In this document: piece after piece, positions 1 through 11,417 of the stretch
Position numbering within the stretch: position 1 is the stretch's first letter
Layout: each line of letters opens with the position of its first letter
Origin: Jaapia argillacea MUCL 33604
Lineage: Eukaryota; Basidiomycota; Agaricomycetes; Jaapiales; Jaapiaceae
Assembly (NCBI GenBank): GCA_000697665.1
Contig: KL197721.1
Coordinates: 238,365-302,364 of the forward strand
DNA length: 64,000 bases
Direction of reading: 5' to 3'
Position numbers and translations under genes: made by a program
Notes under the pieces: generated by a model
Told to the model about the DNA's origin: nothing
Databases searched by the model: none
The model's input: the letters and a program-made list of their open reading frames with translations, nothing else

Positions 1-1648
1 GGTTTGTGTACTGCTGGATCCTACTACACTGGTACTCCTCGGAGTCGTTGGCTCGTGCATCAGCAATTTCGAACATTGCTGAGAGCCTTGACCCTCAAGG
101 TTCTCACGGAGCTCAAGCCAGTCTCAGGGTGATCCAGGAGTGCAAGTTTACTAGATGAATGGTGTAGTCGTACAAGTCCCGACACCATACATTCTGGAAT
201 GTTGCTGCTGAGGGCTAACACTCTTCCAGTTCCGATGTTGGTGAATAGATAGGTGTATCCGGGGAGTATCTGTGTTGCTGGAGCTGTTCCGTCATACAAG
301 TCGAAATACCGAAGTTGTTTATCGAGCTGATTCCGAAGGATGTCGTCAGTATCGTTGATGGGAAGGCCCAAAGGCAAATCCTCGAACCTCTGAATCAAAG
401 AAATTGAGCCCAGTGATCATTCGCTTCTACGATCGTGACTACAATAAAGTAGTTGCGAGCGACGAGCGACGAGGCAGTACTGACGCTTGCCCGTCCTAAG
501 TCTGGTGGCCATGGGGATATCGTAGTGCCGACAGGTCGAGTCACTAGTCTCGTCATCGCTGCCAGAATGGTTAGATCCTTCTTAACCAGGTCGCACAAAA
601 CTTGCGACCGAATGGTAATTGAGGGACGGCATCCGGATCCTGAGATACCAATGACCTTTGGACAGTAAGCCCCATTCAAGTCATGGAGCTTGGGCCTGGG
701 AAACTGTGCGTGATTCTTTCGAGGATATCGTGCAAGACTATCGGGGGGCTTACTGTGCAACTTTGAGGTGGTGATGGCACGCCAAGGTACATGGTTGGAT
801 CCATAACCACGAAGGTCATTACTTACGCTAGTCGAACAGACGGCGCGGATAATTTGAAAGATCGCAAACACCAATGATAACAGTGCGTCCTCCAAACGAG
901 ATGGAATTCGACAACACATGACCATCAGAAGGGCGACAAAGCCACTCGGAGAAATTGACCTCCACGATCTCAAGGCTGAAATGGGTGCGAATCGGCTTGG
1001 GACTAGAGATCAGTATTGCCAGCGAACGAGAGGCTATGTACCGAGCTCCAAACAATGAGGTCGGAGTGATGGCGAGTTCTATCTCGCCAAATGTCTCATG
1101 GGGTTGGTAAATGTGCGCCTGGAGGAGGAGGAGGAGGAGGAGGAGGAGGAGGAGGAGTAGTGACAGTCAAAGCGCCAGTTGAGAAGTGTTGATCGAGCGG
1201 CTGGGTGACAGGGTGACGCTGAGGCGCTATGGGCCAGATTGCCGACAATCTCAAACGACAAGGGGTTTTGAAAGTTCCGATTGATCGCCGAAGAGCTGTG
1301 GCAGCGCTGGTTTTTGCTATACATATTCGATCGGAAAGTGATTTGGGTGGAGGAAGATTCACGGAACTGGGTGAGCGAGCCTTGTCACTGCTATCCGAGT
1401 CATACGGCGAAAGCACCGAAAACGATTGAAAGGCGATACGATCTGGGTGAGTTTCATCACTCCAGAAAGTGCCCTCAGCGGTGTGCCTCTGGATGGCGAT
1501 CAGGGTGAAAAGCCGGGTAGCAGTGCATATGATTATTTCGCATTGAATATATGGTAGTACATTGAAGCGTTTCGTGGTCTAGGAGATCTACTGTCTAATG
1601 AGAGGCAATGTGAACCCAGGGAATAATCCCAGGCTTTCGAGGACATAT
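1..1648. other. No confidently supported gene (flank of ABC transporter)
   Basis: Minus-strand open frames at 60-398, 395-973 and 828-1055 look like possible exons of one unrecognised gene. The 60-398 frame has no ATG of its own and is preceded by a TTTGATTCAG acceptor-like site near 400, so it would be a terminal exon. Its product contains a PGYTYLFTNIGTGRVLALS stretch that is only weakly reminiscent of beta-trefoil lectins. No domain could be named and no full splice chain could be built. A short plus-strand frame at 1281-1508 is also unexplained. Confidence that any of these is a real gene is about 0.25. Confidence 0.25.
1121..1157. repeat. (GGA)12 microsatellite
   Basis: A 37-nt run of perfect GGA trinucleotides. 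It lies about 490 bp beyond the stop codon of the ABC transporter gene. It encodes poly-Pro or poly-Ser in shadow frames, which are not genes. Confidence 0.95.
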
Positions 1649-4600
1649 TTATGACGACTGGCGAGCCTTCCTCGAACGGACGAAGCCACTTAGGCTCCAA
1701 GTGCGCATGCGGAAGAGATATGTCAAAAGGAATGTGGCAGCGATCTATCGGACAAGATGAGTATAATGACCACGGGGTAGGTATGCCAAAGGACTCACGT
1801 TAAAAGCGATATACACAAACATGAGCCCAAGGTTCCTCCAGTGATGACTGTACTCAATGTTGAAATTGAGGCCCAGGAACTGGTCGGCCGTGCGAGCGGA
1901 GCAAAATTGACAGTCGCTACTTGCGTTGGGGTTCGTCAGGTAACCACCGGCCATCGACATGTAGTTTTGGAGGTAGTTGCCGCATGTTTGACCAGAAGGA
2001 GGGGTTAGCATCACATATTCCACCTCGTTACAAGTGATTTCGGTTTTGCCGAGGGCTAAAGGTAAACCACACGTTAGCCACATAACATCACGGCTAGCAA
2101 CTGAAAACTGCTCACCTTGGCCTAGCAGTCCTTCGATGAGATAGGTGTACGGGGACACGCGATACATCCACCTCCACCAACCCAATTGTCGGAATGGTTG
2201 CAGAACACCGTTGCTAGAGATAGAATATTAGAAACGGCGCCAAAGGGCAAGGGCGAATAAACTCACAAAGTCAAGACGAACGAGAACAAGAAGCTGAACA
2301 AGATCGCAGCAATCTCGGCGTTTGCTGCCATCGCAGCCACAGCCTGACCGATGGTCGTGTAATAGAGCGGGAAAACGATTCCAAGCATGAGGTAGGTATA
2401 CCCAGCACGATCATGAGGGAATTCCACGGTCCAATACCAACAGATGAAGAATAACGTAGAGCCAAGGATGTTCCAAGGAAGGGCGGCGATAATTTGCGAG
2501 GTAACGAGTGCAGTCCAACTGTACATTCGGCTCGGTCGTTCGCGGACTTCGTAAATGCTCCGCATATGCAAGAAAGGGACTTGGAGTTGATTAGCCAGGG
2601 GAACACTGACGATAGTTGCCATGAAGATCGCCTATACAACTAGAAATGAGTACACGCTCTTCCAAAGAGAGAGGGTGATACGTACGAAGAGTTTGTTTTG
2701 CGTCCCTTGTAGAGTACTCTTCGACCGGAAGAAAGTAAAGCCAATGAAGAGACCAGCAGCGATATTCAACATCAACTTCGCCATAAGGTATGTCGGGTTG
2801 CGATAATGAGCTTGGAAGTCCCGCTTGAGCAATTCAACCATCTGGTAACCCCAAGTGGTCGAGTACTCCGAATGTAATGTGGCTTCGACAGGTGGTCGGC
2901 TGCGTCCTTCTGTATGAATTTCGTCCAACTCTTCCTGGAGTCGTTCAAACTCTTTCGATTCCGTCCATTTGGTATGCCAGTCGACATGGCTGTTGGCTGT
3001 AGCGCCAGCACCAATGACATCAAGCATGAACTCCGCGCTAAAGGGGATGGGAAGAACATCAGGACTGTACCATCAAAACATCAAGTCAAAACTCACGGAT
3101 TTTCAGAAGCCTCGCAGTGTCTCGATCCATTGCCCTCAAAGTAATTGATCAACGTCGAAGAGTTCCTCCCAATATCTCCAAAGTAAACCGTCTGTCCACC
3201 TTTCCGAAGGAGCAACAGTCGATCAAAGACGTGGAACAGTTCAGACGAAGGTTGATGAATCGTGCACAAGATCGCAGTACCAGCATCCGCCAACTGTCGG
3301 AGGAAAGTCATGATGGCCCAAGCACTTTGAGAGTCAAGACCGGATGTAGGTTCGTCAAGGAAAAGTAACAATTTCGGCTAGAAGCAGTATACTTATGAGC
3401 TTCTCTCGCGGAAAGGGGACAGCGGTGAGGGACATACCTTGGCAGCGAGTTCCACACCAATGGTCGTCCGTTTGCGATGTTCAACTCCCAAAGAACCGAC
3501 AATAGCATCGGCGAAATCTTGCAAACCGCACATCTCAAGACACCTTTCAACGCTAAGTGTGCACACGTCAGGCCCGTCCAGCAACACGTCGGAAAACAGA
3601 TCTGAGACTTACTATGCTTCCTTCTCATCGAGAGGAACAGAAGCAGGCTGTCGCAATTTCGCAGAGAACAAGAGAGCCTCGCGAACGGTGGTAGTCTCGA
3701 GATGAGTATCCATTTGTTGACAATAACCCCTACACAAACACAACCCATCAACACCCACCAACCAAAAAAAGTGAGGCAGTGAAGGAGGAAAGGGACATAC
3801 GTTTGCGCTTGGAAATCAGCAGGAAGTCTCTGGCCATTGACGAACCTATCCCCAGTCACAACACCCACATTCGTCCTCTGAGCCAAAACATTCAACAAAG
3901 TCGTCTACAAAAACCCACACCATCAGGGGATGATGAAACAACAAAAACAACGAAAGTGGTTTGGCTACTAACCTTGCCAGCACCCGACTCTCCCATAAGA
4001 GCAGTCAACTTCCCAGGAGCGACATACCCCGCAACATCATCCAACAACCTCCTCTGCTGTCCTCCAGCAACAGGCACAACATACTGGATATGCTGCCACG
4101 AAAACACATCGGTCATCTTCGGTTGCGCAGCCAACGCTTTCTCAGCTTGAGGCTCCACCCCACCACCGCCTCGACCAGTGACACTAGAAGAAGCGGTATC
4201 ACGGCCCTTCTCCTCATCCGCACGTTCTTCTTTGATAGTAGGCGACGAAACACCACCTCGTTTGAACAACATGACGGCCGTTTTGACTGAAGCCGACGTT
4301 CGGAATTCGGTGAGGAGGAGGAGGATGACGAGTAGTCCAATGCCGAATGCACACACCACACCGAAATTCTAATCCCCACAAAAAAAAAACACCTCAGCAT
4401 CACCCAACTAAAACACAAAAAGAGAAAGAAACGTACCATCCAAAGATTACTATAATAATACCCATACGACAACCCCACAAACCTATCCCCATTGACGGTC
4501 CTCTGTCCAGGGATAGATCCCACAGCCGAACAAACTTGATTAACCAGCGAAACACCTTCATACCCCGGTCCCTGCGGTACCAAAGTCGCACATTGTCCAT

Positions 4601-5288
4601 TAAGCGTATGAAACTCGTTCGTCAATATCGCTTCGTATCCATATCGCAAGGGCTGCAAAAATCAATAAGTAATTCGCAGCGAATCAATAGGTTTTGAAGT
4701 CGCAGATGATTAAAAAGGAAAGCGTACATTGATATAAGTGATCCACCTAAGCGCCCCAATCATATACGGTTTCGGGATATTATACCCCGTATAAAGCGTC
4801 AACCCAAGCAACACAATCCCAGCAACAGCTTGGGCAGGAGCAGGATCTTTGAATGCAGCTGCCAATACCCGGAAGAAGGATTTCATGGTGAGGGACATGG
4901 CGAATACGAAGATGTAGAAGATGCTGTGTATCCCAAAGTTTGATTAGTATCGTTGCATGACGGAGGAAGGCCGGCGTGATGGAGGAGAGGGGAGGGAGAG
5001 GAAGGAGGGAAGGAGGGAAGAAGGAAGGAAGGAAGGAAGGAAGGGAAAGAGAGACATACAAAAACTGCCCAACACTCCTCTGCAACCCCACCAAAAAATA
5101 AAGCACAACCACAAAAACCATCAACGTCAAAAACGTAATGGGTACATCCACAAGCGTCATAGCCAAACTCTCAATAAAAGGATGATACATCGCCGCTTTT
5201 TGTTGTCTTAACACAATTGGTCTTTGAGCGAATAACGCTGGGATTTCAGCCATTGTTGTGAGGGCTGAGAATAATAAGGCGCTGCAAA

Positions 5289-5350
<62 letters not shown>

Positions 5351-8155
5351 NNNNNNNNNNNNNNNNNNNNNNNNNNNNNNNNNNNNNNNNNNNNNNNNNN
5401 NNNNNNNNNNNNNNNNNNNNNNNNNNNNNNNNNNNNNNNNNNNNNNNNNNNNNNNNNNNNNNNNNNNNNNNNNNNNNNNNNNNNNNNNNNNNNNNNNNNN
5501 NNNNNNNNNNNNNNNNNNNNNNNNNNNNNNNNNNNNNNNNNNNNNNNNNNNNNNNNNNNNNNNNNNNNNNNNNNNNNNNNNNNNNNNNNNNNNNNNNNNN
5601 NNNNNNNNNNNNNNNNNNNNNNNNNNNNNNNNNNNNNNNNNNNNNNNNNNNNNNNNNNNNNNNNNNNNNNNNNNNNNNNNNNNNNNNNNNNNNNNNNNNN
5701 NNNNNNNNNNNNNNNNNNNNNNNNNNNNNNNNNNNNNNNNNNNNNNNNNNNNNNNNNNNNNNNNNNNNNNNNNNNNNNNNNNNNNNNNNNNNNNNNNNNN
5801 NNNNNNNNNNNNNNNNNNNNNNNNNNNNNNNNNNNNNNNNNNNNNNNNNNNNNNNNNNNNNNNNNNNNNNNNNNNNNNNNNNNNNNNNNNNNNNNNNNNN
5901 NNNNNNNNNNNNNNNNNNNNNNNNNNNNNNNNNNNNNNNNNNNNNNGGGGGGGGAAGGGGGTTAGGGGGAAGGGAGGGAGGGAGGGAGGGAGGGGACGTA
6001 CAAGAAGAGAACGCCTCCACGTGAGAAATACGCCGCTGTCGATTCTGGTACTTGATAAAAGACAGTGCCGATAATAATGCCTTGTATAATGAATGTCCTA
6101 CCCCAAAAAATCAGCCTCCATCCTTCCTCTTTACCCAACAACACTCCCACCACCCCAAAAGAAACACTCACAAAGTCTGAATCCCCTGCGCCCCAATCGC
6201 CCCTCTCAAAATCTGCACTCGTCTCTTCATAACCAACCAAACCTGTCTCCTCAAACTAATAACATAAACACTTCCTTTCCTTCCTCCCTTCCTCTCCGCC
6301 CTCGCGCTCTCCACATATGCTTGAGCCTTTAAATCTTTTTCGTCTCCGAGGACGGAGGAACGGTACGATTCGATGGAGGAGCGATTTAAGGCGCCTAGGG
6401 GGGATTGAAGGAAGTGGGATGCGAATTCGGCTGCGGTGCGTGGGGGGTTGGTGCCTGGGTGGGTCGTACGGCCGTTTGGGTCGGTTACTAAATCACATGT
6501 CCGTGAGTTAGTTATTTTCGTTCTCGGGGGGACCGTACAAAGATGAGGGGGCAGGAAGGGAGGGACGAAAGAAGAGGAAGGGGAGGAACGTACCAGCAAC
6601 CAAAAAATCAGCCGTAGTCTGTCTATAAGCAGGTTCATACCCCATCTCCACAAAATATTCTCTAGCTTTATCAGCAGGACCGAAATAAGCCATCTTGCCT
6701 TCGTATATCACGCAGACCTGTTGTTAGACGGGGGTTAGCATATAGCCGCTTATTAATCGGACGAAGGTTTGGTGTGAAAGTATAAGAGGGAGGGTGTAAG
6801 AGAGGGAGTGCAAGAGGGTGGAGGGGAGGGGGGATGAAAGTGAGGAGGAGGGGAGAAGACGAACCTTGTCAAAAAGCTCATACAAAGACTCTCCCGCTTG
6901 GTATATCGACACTATAGTCGAAAGTTGCGCGAGGTCCGTAGCTATCCTCAACGCACGCACGAACTCCAATGCAGTAGAAGCATCTAACCCTCTCGTCGAA
7001 CTAACACCGACACACAAAAAATTCAGCAGGGGTGCCGCAAACAAAAGGAACCAAGGTAAGAAAGGAAGTCACTCACTTATCCCAAGCACCAACTAACCCA
7101 CCCCCCGCCAAACACTCAGCAATACTAACCCTCTTCTTCTCCCCCCCACTAACACCCCTAACTTTCTCATCACCCACTTTCGTCCCTCTCACCCCTCTCA
7201 ACCCAAACACCGTCATCAACACTTCCACTAAACCTTCACGCGAGTGGGGGGAACGTGTGGCAGCTGCGAAATCCAAAGTTTGTTGGACTGTGAGGGTGGG
7301 GAAATGGACGTCGTCTTCGGGACAATATTGGACGTCGCCTCTGTAGTGCGCTGCGATGGTTTGGGGGGAGAAGGAATCGTAGGAGATGCTCCCTGGGGAG
7401 ACGGAATGATATTCGCCCGTTTGGTTCGCCAATGTTTTGAGCAGAGTCGAACAGCCTGATCCCGGGGCACCGAGAACCAAGACCATCTCACCGGGTTTGA
7501 TCACCCCTTCGAAATTCGATAAGATGGAACGGATGGGTTTGGGTGAACGAATGGATGAGATTGTGTGTAAGGGGTTTAGGGAGGAACCGAGGGTTGGTTG
7601 GTATGATGCGCGGGAACCGAGACCTGTTACTGTTAGGTTCTCGAATATGATTCCGAGGGAACGAGATTTGATTGCGTCGTCGTCTCGTCTGCGGGGTGAA
7701 TGTAAGGGGCGAGTGAGAAAATGGAGGGAGGGAGGGGGAACGGACCGTTGAAAAATAGTTTTCAAGATCTTTTCGAAATCCAAAGGACCTTCAGATCCTA
7801 ATGTAGCCTCAGAGAAAATACTACTAGTCCTCCTTAACGCTCTCTCCCCAAGCTCATCACCCCCCACCTCTCCATCCCCAGGTGTAGCAGACATATGAGT
7901 AAGAGTCCGTCTAAGCTGATCAACACCCTCTGGATCGAAATGATCAATCTCGACGTGGGATGCATGGGAAGCCGTGCGGTATAAGTTCGAGTGCGATTGA
8001 GGGATGGCCGGAGAGTGAGGTGGGGAGTGGTGGTGGTGGAAGGCATTATGCAGAGCAGTGTCGGCGTAGGAAGCAGTGGCAGCTTCTATACCAGTTGATA
8101 GAGTGGGTAGGTTCTCGTCTTCACGGATAGCTTCGAGGGTGGATGGGTCAGCCAT
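1649..8155 (-). CDS. PDR-type (ABCG) full-length ABC transporter, multi-exon
   Basis: A plasma-membrane drug or lipid efflux pump of the fungal pleiotropic drug resistance family, in the (NBD-TMD)x2 order. NBD1 has Walker [10 protein letters not shown], with Cys in place of Lys as usual in fungal PDR pumps, signature [13 protein letters not shown] and the tail [12 protein letters not shown]1 includes [10 protein letters not shown] near 4.75 kb. NBD2 has Walker A GESGAGK (near 4.0 kb), a degenerate signature ending [13 protein letters not shown], and Walker [21 protein letters not shown]2 ends with the family hallmark [19 protein letters not shown], then [10 protein letters not shown] and the exon 1649-1744 that finishes in a basic tail. 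The start is the ATG at 8155. Confirmed introns are 1745-1798, 5282-6001 (holding the assembly gap) and 7689-7745 (57 nt, stop-free). Several more short pyrimidine-rich introns interrupt the gene. Family assignment is firm; substrate is unknown. Confidence 0.93.
4981..5055. repeat. Purine-rich low-complexity tract (GGAA/GGGA repeats) in ABC intron
   Basis: Tandem GGAAGGAA/GGGAGGAA repeats on the plus strand. They form an extended polypyrimidine tract inside an intron of the minus-strand ABC transporter, just after its GTATGT donor. Confidence 0.85.
5292..5954. other. Assembly gap (596 N) bounded by poly-G
   Basis: A run of 59 consecutive G (5292-5350) abuts 596 unknown bases (5351-5946), followed by 8 more G and purine-rich sequence. 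The whole block lies inside one ABC transporter intron. The flanking exons join in frame to give [18 protein letters not shown], the sequence expected at this place in the family, so no coding sequence appears to be missing. Confidence 0.95.
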
Positions 8156-9051
8156 CGAGGGGAAGGTGTATTAGATCCAAGCCAAGTAAAGTGTATATGT
8201 AAAGAGTATGGGTCCAGGGGGTGGAGAAAGGCACCAAAAAGGACGTGGGTATTTGTACCGCGGAAAATCCGAGCGCCAAAAGAAGTCGTCGTACTGAGAA
8301 ACACGCTCTGCCGAGATGTACGCGTTCAAGGATATGCGGACAAGGGGCCCGGGTGTTGTCAGCCTCCTGCCAATTATTCCATGGATGATCGGTATGTGGA
8401 TGCATGCGGGTCATCCTGTACCCGCACGGCGTGGATTGGTTGCATTGCAATTGGGACTGCAACCCTAGCCAACCGCCAAGAACGCGACATATCGAAGAGT
8501 GGCAGACGCAAAAAGCACGCGTCAGCACGCCGATGTACGGAACACTTGTGGGACGATCCAGGATTCATCGATATTCGTCAGCAATCTGGCGGAGCGCAGT
8601 GCTTGTCAGATCTTCAGAGAGGTTCGTCATTCTAATTCGTCAACGTAGCCCGGTACATACGGTGACAAATCAACATGTGTCAAACCCTAACTAACCCTAC
8701 TGCGATCTGATTGGCTCTTGCATTCTTATCAACTGTCGTTCCGTTGTTTCTGCGTTGCTTGAACGTGTTGTATCATTAGCCAATTTTGATTGATACTTCC
8801 GCAGTCTGTGCAATATATCCCACCTTCATACCGGACACAAAGTCACAACTGCTTGGTCAAAGGCCCCCGTTTACCCTCCTATTGTTCTCTGCTCTCCTAT
8901 CTCCTTGATCCTTATACGAACCCTTCACATTTCCCGTCAGTTCATCCTTCTCACAACATCTCACACCACCCCATATTTTCCAACCACCAATAAAATCATT
9001 CCCCCCACCATTCCAGCCCACGTTCGAACGCTAGTCGATAATCACAAGCTC

Positions 9052-9500
9052 GCTATGTGGAGAAAGTGAGTTTGAAACACGAATTAGGTCGACTCAGCCG
9101 TCAACGCGCCTCCGAGAAAGTGGAACGAGATCTTATTCTGCCAGCCAAACAGAAATATCCTTACTTGAGATCTGAGACGACGTGCTCCCAAACTGAATAC
9201 TCCATCTATCCAACATTCACATGAAAAGGTAAATCGATGCCAAGGGCTCGATATCTCTATCATCATAAGCTGTGCCTCATGACTTCGCCCGCTATGCGGA
9301 AACACGAAGAAGTCGACCCAGCCTTCAACGCAATTCCGAGAAAGAGGAACGAGATCTTATTCTGCTAGCCAAATAGGGTATTCCCAACTGAACAACTCCG
9401 TCTATCCAGCGGCGGGTGAAATCACCCCCTTTCAGTTTGGTTCTGGGGGAAACGGAGACTAAGCGGTTCGATATCTCTCGCGTCCAATTCTACTTTCATG
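9052..9500. repeat. Diverged tandem repeat, two copies of ~235 bp
   Basis: Copy 1 (about 9052-9291) and copy 2 (about 9292-9500) share in order a CGCTATG(T/C)GGA start, GAAACACGAA, GTCGAC(T/C)CAGCC, CGAGAAAG then GGAACGAGATCTTATTCTGC, AGCCAAA, a CTCC(A/G)TCTATCCA block and TCGATATCTCT. Indels and substitutions separate them. No coding potential is evident. Confidence 0.7.
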
Positions 9501-9910
9501 ACCTCTCCTTCCGTGTCTATACCCATAACTTCAACCAAAGTCAGCCATCGGAAAGATCAGACTCGAGCCATCATATCCTAGCGAGATCCCGTGTCTGAGA
9601 ATGGTACGCAAGGGGTGATCAAATACACAAGGGAGTGACACCACTCACACCTATTTAAATGAAGAAAGGAGAGCATCCCAAGATCAGTTACACGGATGAT
9701 GATAACACAAGCCAACCCACCCGTGGCAGCCCGTCGAGTAACAGATTCCCAACAACTCACTTTTTTGGTCTAGTCTGTGAGGTGGGGTACCTTGTAGCCG
9801 AGCCTCGATTTCTATCCGAGAAAAACTCACCTGTTTGTGTGTACCCCCAAATCAATGGTCTCAAAGCCAAGCTCCTGGCTTGACCCAAGAACCGTGAATC
9901 GAGGAGACAC

Positions 9911-9969
9911 GAGGAAGAAGCAGTGAGCAGGTGGAGAGTCACTCTCCACCTGCTCACTGCTTCTTCCTC
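9911..9969. repeat. Perfect 59-bp palindrome (29-bp arms, 1-nt centre)
   Basis: The left arm 9911-9939 is the exact reverse complement of the right arm 9941-9969, around a single C at 9940. The bases just outside (C9910, C9970) do not pair. An inverted repeat with essentially no loop can form a cruciform. It could also be a replication or assembly fold-back artefact. Confidence 0.9.
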
Positions 9970-11417
9970 CGGCGATGTCCCGCCCCACACCTATTGGGGG
10001 TACACGGTGATCAGCAAATGGATCCAGGAGCGATCGTATACGCAAACAAAAGTGAAAGATCGACCACGAGAAAGCTAGTCGACTCACGGCCCTCGACACA
10101 TCCCAATAAACATTCCCATCCCCTCTTGAAGCACGAAACCCTACTATTCTTACCCGACACCCCCCTCGAGAGCAAGGAGAAGTAACAGCAACCGAGCCAC
10201 TTTCCACGCCGTTTGCTACGGCGTAACGCGGTCGAATGGTATATTTCACCGGTAGAATGTAAGCTCCATGTAGAAAATCGGTGCGGTTTGCTCGGGGGAA
10301 GCGTTGATATAAGTAGTTGGACAGTATTAGACGAAAAAGATTCGAACGGAGCTCTACAGCTCATCTCGTGAACTTTTGCAATTGGAAGAGAATGTGCTGA
10401 ATAACATTGATATTGCAACTCACATCAGAATTCAAGCATCCTCCAAGGGCCAATCCCACCCCGCTGCGAGGAGACGAAAAAAGAGTAACAACGGGAACGA
10501 AATAGGCACGCCCAACAAGGCGGGAAAATGGGAAACTGATCGACCAAACGACCCTCCCTACATCTACCCCACAAGAAAGGACCCACCCAAGACGTTACGA
10601 AACCGACACCCGGCTCCTTCAACAGGGTAACTGATCCCAACCAAACGACTTTGTGTGTGCAATAAGGGGCTTGTTCGGCGCCAGAAGATCTTCGACCTTG
10701 TAATCGTCAACGTGGAAATGGGCCGGGCTTGAAATCTCAGAACGATATTAGTGCGAGCGTGCGGCTGTGGAATGAAGGGATGAAATGGAACCTGATGTCG
10801 CACCAACGAAATTGGCATTGGGGAAGAGGAGGAATCTTGGTAGGAGGTAAACGCCTGCCACTTCTCCCTCCTTACCTAAATTCTTGGGAACGAGAAGTTA
10901 GGGGACGATATCGGGACTCGCGGCAAAGCTCTCCCCCCATTGACGGCGTTCTAAATCATCGAGGTGAATGAGACTGAGCATAGGGGTGTGCATGTGTGTC
11001 CTCGAGCCGATACTTGAGAGCGCACAAGCAAACTCCTTCGACTGGAGCGTCAACGATTGCACCCATGATCTGTCCGGGGGATAAACCAATCAGAGAACTC
11101 ATGAAGGCACAGCAGAGGGTAGCACAGAGAGAATACAGCGTTTTTTTTTTTGGAGGGCGCTCGTCCTGAGTTACAGTAGCTGAGTTGAGGAGTCAGGATG
11201 TAGTTCAGATGAGGTTGAATTTGCTGGTATTGTCATCTCGAAGGATCGTTCGTGGCAAGCGACAAGCCAACTATCCCGAAAATAAAGCCAGTTTCGAGGT
11301 GTAGTAGGGTGTAGGGGGAACGCAGAAAAGATCAAGGTTTTCGCGTCGTCCACGCGAGACCACTGGGACCATGGGACTGCTCTGACTTTCTCCTCTGAGT
11401 CCTCAACCACTGGCATC

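Larger units (their letters stand above)
8156..11417. other. Gene-poor interval between ABC transporter and RRP14
   Basis: No frame of any length here resembles a known protein and no convincing splice chain was found. The stretch presumably holds the ABC transporter promoter, followed by a tandem repeat (9052-9500), a perfect palindrome (9911-9969) and anonymous sequence. No transposase, reverse transcriptase or RNA gene was recognised. Confidence 0.6.

Noticed and set aside
1281-1508. Plus-strand frame with an LWQRWFLLYIF stretch
   Set aside because: Short, no family recognised, and no splice partners found.
5208-6020. Long open frames on both strands across 5208-6020
   Set aside because: They run through 596 N and poly-G/poly-C and are artefacts of the assembly gap.
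9827-10249. Minus-strand frame ending near the palindrome
   Set aside because: The repeated peptide on both strands is produced by the palindrome itself and has no known domain.
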